Shown piece by piece: positions 1 to 5,859 of a DNA stretch of 8,428 bases (the first letter of the stretch is position 1; every line of letters begins with the position of its first letter). Source of the DNA: JBDIAR01 sp039812545 (GTDB lineage: Bacteria > Actinomycetota > Actinomycetes > Actinomycetales > Dermatophilaceae). The notes under the pieces were generated by a model. That model saw only the letters and a program-made list of their open reading frames with translations, made no database searches and was not told the DNA's origin. The position numbers and the translations under genes are program-made. Location of the stretch: the NCBI GenBank assembly GCA_039812545.1, contig JBDIAR010000148.1, positions 1 through 8,428 on the forward strand, read 5' to 3'.

Positions 1-12
1 GATGGTGCCGGT

Positions 13-1083
13 TCAGATGGTGTACGTGAAGGTCCGCCAGGCACTGGCCGCCGAGGTTCGGTAGGCGCCGGTCCCAATCGCCGTGATGCGCCAGCGCCCC
101 GGCTGCTTGCCGACGAACGCGAAGGTGTAGGACGAGGAGAGCACATTCGCCACCTGGGTGTTGACGTAGGGGCGCCACGCGGTGTCGAAGTACTCGACCT
201 CGACCCGGTATGCCGAGGCACCGGGCACCGGCTGCCAGGACAGCGTCGTCGTCCGGGGGTAGTTGTGCAGGGCGACCCCGTTCGCCGGGCCGGTCTGGAC
301 GGGCGTGGCGAGGGTGATGCCGGTGCGGTAGCTGAAGTTCACGAAGGCGCTGGCCCCCGAGAGATTGCGGGCGTTGTATGCCGTCACGCGGGCCCTACCG
401 GCCTGGTCGCCGACGAATGCCCAGGTGAAGCTCGTGTTCGCCTCACCGCTGACGGTGACGGGCGGGTAGTTCACCCAGGTGCCGGAGTAGTAGGCCCGCT
501 CCACGACGTAGGACGTGGCGCCGGGGACCCGGGTCCAGTTGATCGTGGTCGTGCGAGGGTAGTGCGAGAAGCTCGCGCCGTTGACCGGAGAGACGATGAC
601 CGGTGCGGTGAGCGGCTTGAGGTACGTGACGTACTGGACGAGCAGGTTGGCGCCCGTCGCCAGCACCTTGTACTTGGCGACATTTCCGGCCGCGGTGCGG
701 ACGACGAAGACGTCGTTGACGACGAGTTGATTGCCGACATTGCTGCCGTTGATCGGCGTCGTCCCCATCGGCAACGCGGCGATCGAGGTGGCCGTCAGCG
801 CGTCGAAGTTGACCGCGCCGAGGTTGCGCAACTGGCTAGAGCCGAGCGGCTGCAGCTGGCGGGTGGTGCTGGTAAAGGCGTGCCACCACAGGTCGGCCCC
901 GGGGGCCGCCAGGGCGCCGGTCTCGACGTCCACGGTGTACGACGAGGGGATCCAGATGGTCCGCCCACTGATGACATTCGTCCCGGGCGAATACGCCGAG
1001 GCGGTCGGGGTGGCCAGCCCACTGGACAAGGCCACGAGCAGGGTCAGAATCCCCGTCACGACGAGGGAGAGGATGCGCTTCAC
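13..1083 (-). CDS. Secreted protein with two tandem fibronectin-III-like domains
   Basis: Encodes 356 residues from a GTG at 1083-1081; the stop is TGA at 15-13. The reading frame is open further upstream, but I chose this GTG because it puts a textbook signal peptide at the N-terminus: Lys-Arg at 2-3, a hydrophobic core at about 4-22, then ATPTASA with likely signal peptidase I cleavage after Ala30. Residues 31-156 form a region I do not recognise, with a DLWW motif at 64-67. Residues about 157-256 and 257-356 are two copies of a beta-sandwich unit; YPRTTT (175, 275), the core Trp (183, 283), VPGA and FVG recur exactly 100 residues apart. This resembles fibronectin type III domains of actinobacterial exported proteins, which usually bind polymers or proteins. 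No catalytic motif, LPXTG or membrane anchor is visible, so the protein is probably released or wall-associated. It is divergent from the ABC-transporter genes. Exported status is well supported; function is unknown. Confidence 0.85.
   Translation of the reverse strand: MKRILSLVVTGILTLLVALSSGLATPTASAYSPGTNVISGRTIWIPSSYTVDVETGALAAPGADLWWHAFTSTTRQLQPLGSSQLRNLGAVNFDALTATSIAALPMGTTPINGSNVGNQLVVNDVFVVRTAAGNVAKYKVLATGANLLVQYVTYLKPLTAPVIVSPVNGASFSHYPRTTTINWTRVPGATSYVVERAYYSGTWVNYPPVTVSGEANTSFTWAFVGDQAGRARVTAYNARNLSGASAFVNFSYRTGITLATPVQTGPANGVALHNYPRTTTLSWQPVPGASAYRVEVEYFDTAWRPYVNTQVANVLSSSYTFAFVGKQPGRWRITAIGTGAYRTSAASAWRTFTYTI
16..615 (-). repeat. Two tandem 300-bp coding units (FN3-like domain duplication)
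   Basis: The last 200 codons of the secreted protein consist of two units of 100 codons each (about 615-316 and 315-16). Conserved positions keep an exact 100-residue offset: Y175/Y275, W183/W283, FVG 223-225/323-325. The two copies are clearly diverged at the nucleotide level, so this is an old internal duplication rather than a recent one. Confidence 0.75.
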
Positions 1084-1214
1084 GTGCTTCTCACTTTCAC
1101 TGGAGGTGCCGGTGTCCACCCGGACCCGGGTGTGGCTCCGCCCCAACGACTCTCGGCCTTTCGACGATGACCGGAGACGGTGTGGGCTACTCCTGGGGAG
1201 AGCGCGCCGCACTT

Positions 1215-1229
1215 GCGGTGATACACCGC
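1215..1229. promoter_or_regulatory. Candidate operator, 15-bp inverted repeat
   Basis: GCGGTG-ATA-CACCGC is a perfect 6-bp inverted repeat with a 3-nt centre. It ends 22 nt before the proposed -10 box of the ABC-transporter gene, so it touches the expected -35 region, a typical repressor position. A second inverted repeat, GGCCG-ATCC-CGGCC (1233-1246), lies between it and the -10 box. It could also serve the divergent secreted-protein gene. No regulator is encoded next to it in the window. Confidence 0.35.
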
Positions 1230-1251
1230 CCTGGCCGATCCCGGCCGCGAC

Positions 1252-1257
1252 TAGAAT
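1252..1257 (+). promoter_or_regulatory. Candidate -10 box (TAGAAT) for a leaderless ABC-transporter mRNA
   Basis: TAGAAT matches the actinobacterial -10 pattern TANNNT and ends 8 nt before the ATG at 1266. This is the spacing at which transcription begins on the start codon itself. No Shine-Dalgarno sequence precedes the ATG, as expected for a leaderless transcript. No clear -35 hexamer is visible, which is common in this group. It supports the choice of 1266 as the start. Confidence 0.55.
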
Positions 1258-1265
1258 CCGGGATC

Positions 1266-1976
1266 ATGGCTGACGCGGTGGAGTTGGACTCTCTCGTCCG
1301 GCATTTCGGGCCGGTCCGGGCCGTCGACGGGATGAGATGGACGGCCCCGGCGGGCGCCGTGACCGCCATCCTCGGGCCCAATGGAGCCGGCAAGACCACG
1401 GCGATTGAGTGCGCGGTCGGACTCCTCAAACCGGACCGCGGAACCGTCCGAGTCCTCGGCGCCGACCCATGGCACGGACCTGCGGACCACCGCGCGCGAG
1501 TCGGGGTCATGCTGCAGAACGGCGGACTACCCAACGGCAGCAAGCCGATCCGGCTGCTGACCCACCTGTCGCGGCTCTACGCCGATCCCCTCCCGGTCGA
1601 CGACCTCGTGAGCCGCCTGGGCATCGCCGACTTCGCCGGCACCACGGTCCGGCGGGCCTCCGGCGGACAGAAGCAGCGCCTCGCGCTGGCGGCCGCGCTC
1701 ATCGGCCGCCCCAACCTGGTCTTCCTCGACGAGCCGACAGCGGGCCTGGACCCGCATGGTCGCCTCGACGTCTGGGACCTGATCCGCGAACACCGCGAGG
1801 CCGGCCAGTCGGTCGTGGTCACCACGCATTCCTTCGAGGAGGCCGAACGGGTCGGCGACCACATCGTCATCGTCAGCGCGGGCCGCACCGTGGCAGAGGG
1901 TTCGCTGGAGGCCGTCACCGCCGGTCGTCAGTTGCAGGACGTCTACTTCGAACTGACCAGGAAGGTGGCCTCGTGA
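1266..1976 (+). CDS. ABC transporter ATP-binding protein
   Basis: Encodes 236 residues: a single nucleotide-binding domain of normal length that powers an export-type (ABC-2) transporter on the cytoplasmic face. Walker A is GPNGAGKT at 37-44, the Q-loop Gln is 84, the signature is ASGGQ at 131-135 (Ala in place of the usual Leu), Walker B is LVFLDEP at 151-157 with catalytic Glu156, and the switch His is 188. The set is complete, so it should hydrolyse ATP. The frame extends upstream to 1167, but those codons do not resemble the family; ATG 1266 begins the conserved fold and has a -10 box 8 nt away. Its TGA overlaps the GTG of the permease gene by 4 bp. Closest in type to DrrA-like and CcmA-like ATPases. 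In M. tuberculosis Rv1458c occupies the equivalent place near ctaA and is annotated for antibiotic transport. The substrate cannot be inferred. Confidence 0.93.
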   Translation: MADAVELDSLVRHFGPVRAVDGMRWTAPAGAVTAILGPNGAGKTTAIECAVGLLKPDRGTVRVLGADPWHGPADHRARVGVMLQNGGLPNGSKPIRLLTHLSRLYADPLPVDDLVSRLGIADFAGTTVRRASGGQKQRLALAAALIGRPNLVFLDEPTAGLDPHGRLDVWDLIREHREAGQSVVVTTHSFEEAERVGDHIVIVSAGRTVAEGSLEAVTAGRQLQDVYFELTRKVAS

Positions 1977-2719
1977 GCGCCCCGGCCCCCGCCGCGAGCC
2001 GGATCCTCGCGCAGACTCGATTCGAGACGATGAGCCTGCTGGGCAACGGCGAACAACTGCTGGTCAGCCTGATCCTGCCGCTGCTGGCCCTGGTCGGTCT
2101 GAACGCCGCGCCCGCCCCGAGCCTGGGCGACGGCCGACGGATCGATCTCGTCGTCCCCGGTGTCCTGGCCATGTGCGTGATCTCGGCGGCCTTCACCGCC
2201 ACGGCCATTGCCACCGGTTTCGACCGGCGGTACAACGTGCTGCGCTATCTCGGCACGACCCCGCTCGGCCGCGAGGGACTGCTCGCGGCGAAGGTGCTGG
2301 CCACCTTGGCCGTGGAGGTCATCCAGGTGCTCGTGATCGGGGCGGTCGGGTTCGCGCTCGGCTGGCGTCCGCAGCTCGGCGGGCTCCCGTATGCCGTGCT
2401 GTACGTGATCCTCGGCACGTGGGTCTTCGTCGCGCTGGCGCTGCTGTTGGCCGGGGTGTTGCGCGCCGAGGGGGTGCTGGCGGTGGCCAACCTGCTGTGG
2501 GTGATCTTCGTCGGCGTCGGCGGCGTCCTCGTGCCCCGCACCCAGTTCCACGACCTGGCCGCCACCGTGGTCGGGGTGCTGCCGAGTTCGGCTCTGGCCG
2601 ACGGGATCCGGGCGGCGTTCACCGGACCGAGTTGGTCCGCCGGGCCCGTCCTGGTCCTGGTGGTCTGGGGTCTGGTGGCGACCGCACTCGCCGGGCGAAC
2701 CTTCCGCTGGGGCGAGTAG
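1973..2719 (+). CDS. ABC-2 type transporter permease
   Basis: Encodes 248 residues from a GTG that shares GTGA with the stop of the ATPase gene, which implies translational coupling and equimolar synthesis. About six hydrophobic segments are visible, near residues 28-44, 60-80, 105-129, 139-161, 168-188 and 224-241, the usual layout of ABC-2 permeases that dimerise with two ATPase subunits. The amphipathic N-terminus (about 8-25) resembles the connector helix of this family. FDRRYNVLRYLGTTPL at 83-98 is the conserved cytoplasmic loop after the second helix, where the ATPase contacts the permease. The gene lies directly upstream of ctaA, like Rv1457c next to Rv1456c in M. tuberculosis. The transported substrate is unknown; a link to heme or oxidase assembly is only inferred from position. 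Confidence 0.9.
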   Translation: MSAPAPAASRILAQTRFETMSLLGNGEQLLVSLILPLLALVGLNAAPAPSLGDGRRIDLVVPGVLAMCVISAAFTATAIATGFDRRYNVLRYLGTTPLGREGLLAAKVLATLAVEVIQVLVIGAVGFALGWRPQLGGLPYAVLYVILGTWVFVALALLLAGVLRAEGVLAVANLLWVIFVGVGGVLVPRTQFHDLAATVVGVLPSSALADGIRAAFTGPSWSAGPVLVLVVWGLVATALAGRTFRWGE

Positions 2720-2752
2720 CGCGCGGAGCCGGCCTTCGGCATACGAGTCAAT

Positions 2753-2767
2753 CCCGCCGGGGGCGGG
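2753..2767 (+). terminator. Candidate hairpin terminator after the permease gene
   Basis: CCCGCC-GGG-GGCGGG forms a 6-bp all-G/C stem with a 3-nt loop, beginning 33 nt after the permease stop. No U-tract follows, as in many proposed actinobacterial terminators. Together with the promoter-like box at 2834 it suggests that ctaA is at least partly transcribed separately. Confidence 0.35.
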
Positions 2768-2781
2768 CGAGACGACGCCAA

Positions 2782-2799
2782 ACGTGCCGGACGGCACGT
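2782..2799. promoter_or_regulatory. Perfect 18-bp palindrome upstream of ctaA, candidate operator
   Basis: ACGTGCCG-GA-CGGCACGT is an exact 8-bp inverted repeat with a 2-nt centre. Such a tight loop is poor for an RNA hairpin but ideal for a homodimeric DNA-binding protein. It lies 48-65 nt upstream of the ctaA GTG, which is also the predicted transcription start, a position that suits an activator or an upstream repressor site. The binding protein is unknown. Confidence 0.5.
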
Positions 2800-2833
2800 G
2801 TCGACCCCTCCTGCGGGTGTCCCCGGCACGGCG

Positions 2834-2839
2834 TACCGT
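2834..2839 (+). promoter_or_regulatory. Candidate -10 box (TACCGT) for leaderless ctaA
   Basis: TACCGT fits TANNNT and ends 7 nt before the GTG at 2847, which has no Shine-Dalgarno sequence. The arrangement parallels the TAGAAT box before the ABC ATPase gene and points to a leaderless ctaA mRNA. No convincing -35 element is seen. Confidence 0.4.
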
Positions 2840-2846
2840 AGGCCCC

Positions 2847-3803
2847 GTGACCAGTAGCGCGACCCGACAGAGCACCGAACCAGCGACGACGCCTCCCCCG
2901 GGTGCACCGGTGCGCCGCAGCGGGGTGGCGGCATACGTCCGGCCGATCCTGTGGGCCAACCTCATCGCGGAGACGGCCATCATCGTCACCGGCGGCCTGG
3001 TGCGACTGACCGGCAGCGGACTGGGCTGCCCCACCTGGCCGCAGTGCGTCGACGGGTCGCTGACCCCGACGGTGACGCAGGAGCAGGGCTACCACAAGTA
3101 CATCGAGTTCGGGAACCGCACACTCACCGGAGTCCTCGGGGTGCTCGCCGTGCTCGCGGTCGTGGCCGTGTTCGCGGCGTATCGGCATCGGCGCCGGATG
3201 ATCTGGCTGTCCCTCGGACTGGTCGGCGGGGTCGTCTCGCAGGCGGTGGTCGGCGGGATCACCGTCCGGACGGGGCTGAACCCGTGGATCGTCGCGTTCC
3301 ACTTCCTGTGTTCGATCGTGATGGTCGCCATGTGCGTGATGCTGTTGCGCGGCGACGAGGACACCGACGACGGACCCGGAGCTCTGCTGGTGCCCGCGCT
3401 GGTTCACCGGCTCGGTTGGCTGACCGCGCTCGTGGGTGCCGTCGTCATCGTCCTCGGTGCGGTGGTCACGGGTTCCGGGCCGCACTCCGGGGACGCCAAG
3501 ACGCCGGCCCGGACCGGGTTCGACCCGCGGTTCGTGTCGTGGATGCACGCCGACGCGGTCATGTTGTTCTGCGGCCTGGTCATCGCCATGCTGGTCGCGA
3601 CGATCCTCACCGGCGAGAGCGCGCGGGTCGCCGCGGCGTGGCGGATGGTGCTGCTCGTCACGGTGCTGCAGGGCGTGATCGGGTACACCCAGTACTTCAC
3701 CGCCCTACCGTGGCTGCTCGTCTTGCTGCACATGCTGGGCGCGGCCCTGTTGACCATCGCCCTGACCGCCGGCCTGCTGGCGTTGCGGCGCAATCCGATC
3801 TGA
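2847..3803 (+). CDS. ctaA: Heme A synthase (COX15/CtaA family)
   Basis: Encodes 318 residues. CtaA oxidises the C8 methyl of heme O to a formyl group, giving heme A for aa3-type cytochrome c oxidase, in the cytoplasmic membrane. About eight membrane segments are visible in two four-helix halves. The first extracytoplasmic loop carries TGSGLGCPTWPQC (55-67) with the Cys61/Cys67 pair. IEFGNR (86-91) holds Glu87, equivalent to the catalytic Glu57 of Bacillus CtaA. His152 (FHF), His234 (SWMHAD) and His295 (LLHML) match three of the four heme-ligand histidines. The fourth position, in the first half, is Asn90 rather than His, and the second loop (GPHSGD, 211-216) lacks the second Cys pair. The GTG at 2847 is chosen over the in-frame GTG at 2784 because a -10-like box sits 7 nt upstream and 2784 lies within the palindrome. 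The N-terminal ~25 residues are polar and Pro-rich. The partner enzyme CtaB is encoded at 7226-8197. Confidence 0.93.
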   Translation: MTSSATRQSTEPATTPPPGAPVRRSGVAAYVRPILWANLIAETAIIVTGGLVRLTGSGLGCPTWPQCVDGSLTPTVTQEQGYHKYIEFGNRTLTGVLGVLAVLAVVAVFAAYRHRRRMIWLSLGLVGGVVSQAVVGGITVRTGLNPWIVAFHFLCSIVMVAMCVMLLRGDEDTDDGPGALLVPALVHRLGWLTALVGAVVIVLGAVVTGSGPHSGDAKTPARTGFDPRFVSWMHADAVMLFCGLVIAMLVATILTGESARVAAAWRMVLLVTVLQGVIGYTQYFTALPWLLVLLHMLGAALLTIALTAGLLALRRNPI

Positions 3804-3848
3804 CCCGGGCGCGAGCGCGGACGAGCGGTACGGCCGGTGACGGTGGCC

Positions 3849-5816
3849 ATGGGGGGCGCGATGGGACGGCGGGATCCACGGTTCGGCGAGATCGCCGAAC
3901 TCGTCTCACCACGACTGATGCGCCTGGCATACCTGTTGCTCGGCGACGAGGGTCGGGCTCGCGAGCTCGTGGCCGAGACCCTGAGCCGGTATGCCGACCG
4001 CCCGGCTCCCGACGACCGGTCACCGTACCCCTACGCCCGCTCCCTGCTCGTGGAGCGGCTGGCCCGCCCACGGCTGTCGCGACGAAGCCGTCAGGCACCG
4101 CCGGCGACGGTGGCCGCTCCCCCGCCTGCAGACCCCGTCGAGCCGCCACTGCCGTCCGCCGAGGAACTGCGGCGGGCCGAGGAGGCGGACGCTGCCGCAC
4201 TCGTCGCGGCGGTGCTCCTGCTGCCGGTCCGGACCCGGCTGGTCGTGGTGCTCGCGCTGCACGAACGCCTCGCGGCCGAGACGATCGCCGACGATCTCGG
4301 CTGCACGGTCCGTACGGTTCGACGGGAGCAGGACCGCGCGCTGGCGACCCTGGCCGCCCTGCCGGTGCCCGCCGTGCTCGCCGCTCTCACGGACCGATCC
4401 ATCGAGGATCGCCTGACGGCCGCGCTCACCGACCGGGCCGCGCAGATCGACGCCGACATCCCGATCGCCCTCGCCGGTCCGGTCGGGTCGGGTCGCGGTC
4501 GCCGGATCGCACTCGGCGCGGCCGCCGGACTGATCATCGTCTCGGGAGCGGTGTGGCTGCGTCCGCAGGCCCCCGAGGCGGCCGAACCGCGCCCCACCCC
4601 GACCGCATCCGGGCAGACGGTCCTGCCGACCGCGCCGCACGACAATGTCGATGTCGCCTGGCCGATCCGCGGCTCGCTGGCCGGCGACCGGATCTTCATG
4701 GCGCAGCTGACCCGCCGAGTCGCCGGACTGAACCTGGGATCATTGCGGATCCTGTATGCCGGTGACGTCCGGGACCAACGGATCGTCATCACGCGCGACT
4801 CGGATGGTTCCGGGCCAGATGGGTCGGTCAGATCCTTCCAGTACCTCACCGGGGCGCGAGGTTCCGCTCCGGAGGCGCTGTCGTTCACCGAGGGCGGCGC
4901 CCAAGATGCCTCCCTGGCACTGGCCTATGTGCCGCACTGGACGAACCCACCCTGGACCCTCGTCCTCGGGCCGACGACGTTGGAACGGGTGGAGCTGTCC
5001 GACGGACCCACCTACACGCTGGATGGGACCCCGACGCGCACGTACCGATCGATCGACCTGGCGCAGGGGACCGCCGTCGCCCCGACCAGCGCTCGAGCCC
5101 CCGGACTCATGATCATGCGTCAACAGGGGACCCCCGACACTCTCGGCCACCCAAAGTACGTCACGCCCCTGGCGCCCGCACCGGAACCGATCCTCTACGA
5201 CCCGAGCGTGTTCCTGCCGCCCGGCGCGTCCCTCGATGACTCGGACTTGACGGGCGATTGCACCCGCAACAGTTCGACGGTGCGAATGGAGATTCGTCGC
5301 ATCGACCTGCCCGGCGTGACGGAATGGGCGACGGTCGACGACGACCGGATCCGAGCCGTGTTCGCGATCATTCGACGGCCCGATGGCACCGCGTTCCGAT
5401 CCGTTCGCGTGGAGGGGGTTCCCAACGACTTCAGGATGCCGGTCACCTCGTGCGCGCCCGTGCCGGCCGCCGTCGCCGACCTGCTCCCTTATGCGACCCA
5501 GGTGAACAACGCACAGGCATACCTCGTCATCCTCCCACGACCGCATCCCGAGGTCGTGACGGCGGAGATCCACGAGTCGAACGCCCCGGCATCACGGCTC
5601 CTCGGCCGAGCTACTTTCCACGGCCAGTTCGCGCTGATCAACTTGCTGAACCCGTCCAGGAACCCACAGTTCACCGTCGTCGATCCACGGACCGCAGCAG
5701 TCATCCTGCGGGATCGCCGTGGGCGGGTGCTGCTGACCTGTCCGATTCTGCGGCGGTGGGATCTCGACCCGACCGCCCTGATCGATCCGAGCACCGTCCT
5801 CGTGCCGGTGTACTGA
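3849..5816 (+). CDS. Membrane-anchored SigE-like sigma module fused to an extracytoplasmic region
   Basis: Encodes 655 residues. Residues 14-80 align by eye with region 2 of SigE-family ECF sigma factors (SPRLMRLAYLLLGDEGRARE), but the usual Trp/Arg-rich part after the second helix is changed (YADRPAPDD). A Pro-rich linker (84-103) follows. Residues 108-172 resemble region 4, with helix-turn-helix ETIADDLGCTVRTVRREQDR at 144-163. One transmembrane helix (about 219-237) is preceded by RGRR, so the sigma part is cytoplasmic. Residues 238-262 are a Pro/Thr-rich linker; about 263-655 look beta-rich, with Cys471, Cys535 and Cys631, and match no domain I recognise. Free ECF factors are under 250 residues and soluble, so this is either a tethered regulator or a sigma relic reused as a sensor. 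In-frame starts are GTG 3837, ATG 3849 and ATG 3861; I prefer 3849, with GGTGA 8 nt upstream. It follows ctaA closely, probably in one transcript. The gene is certain; its function is open. Confidence 0.8.
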   Translation: MGGAMGRRDPRFGEIAELVSPRLMRLAYLLLGDEGRARELVAETLSRYADRPAPDDRSPYPYARSLLVERLARPRLSRRSRQAPPATVAAPPPADPVEPPLPSAEELRRAEEADAAALVAAVLLLPVRTRLVVVLALHERLAAETIADDLGCTVRTVRREQDRALATLAALPVPAVLAALTDRSIEDRLTAALTDRAAQIDADIPIALAGPVGSGRGRRIALGAAAGLIIVSGAVWLRPQAPEAAEPRPTPTASGQTVLPTAPHDNVDVAWPIRGSLAGDRIFMAQLTRRVAGLNLGSLRILYAGDVRDQRIVITRDSDGSGPDGSVRSFQYLTGARGSAPEALSFTEGGAQDASLALAYVPHWTNPPWTLVLGPTTLERVELSDGPTYTLDGTPTRTYRSIDLAQGTAVAPTSARAPGLMIMRQQGTPDTLGHPKYVTPLAPAPEPILYDPSVFLPPGASLDDSDLTGDCTRNSSTVRMEIRRIDLPGVTEWATVDDDRIRAVFAIIRRPDGTAFRSVRVEGVPNDFRMPVTSCAPVPAAVADLLPYATQVNNAQAYLVILPRPHPEVVTAEIHESNAPASRLLGRATFHGQFALINLLNPSRNPQFTVVDPRTAAVILRDRRGRVLLTCPILRRWDLDPTALIDPSTVLVPVY

Positions 5817-5846
5817 GCCGGCCTCAACCGGCGGCCGCAGTCTTTG

Positions 5847-5851
5847 AGAGG
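5847..5851 (+). promoter_or_regulatory. Ribosome binding site of the MFS gene
   Basis: AGAGG lies 8 nt before the GTG at 5860 and settles the start. The ATG at 5852 is in another frame. This is one of only two clear Shine-Dalgarno sequences in the window. Just before it, the short GCCGG-CCTCAA-CCGGC hairpin (5817-5832) follows the previous stop codon. Confidence 0.7.
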
Positions 5852-5859
5852 ATGCGCCC

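Noticed and set aside
265..1170. Long plus-strand frame opposite the secreted-protein gene
   Set aside because: The translation is rich in Arg, Gly and Asp without a hydrophobic core or family motif; it is the antisense shadow of a gene with a clear signal peptide and repeats.
1943..3034. 363-codon minus-strand frame across the permease and ctaA
   Set aside because: Low-complexity Arg/Gly/Gln/His-rich translation with no motif, opposite two well-recognised membrane-protein genes.
3837..3848. GTG at 3837 as the start of the sigma-like gene
   Set aside because: No upstream Shine-Dalgarno sequence or -10 box at leaderless spacing. ATG 3849 has GGTGA 8 nt before it. The choice remains uncertain, and ATG 3861 is also possible.
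2951..4765. 604-codon plus-strand frame across ctaA and the sigma-like gene
   Set aside because: Arg/Pro/Gly-rich out-of-frame translation typical of high-G+C shadow frames; it crosses two real genes.
5817..5832. Hairpin GCCGG-CCTCAA-CCGGC as a terminator after the sigma-like gene
   Set aside because: Only a 5-bp stem and no U-tract; stems of this size are common by chance in such G+C-rich DNA, and the next gene is only 43 nt away.
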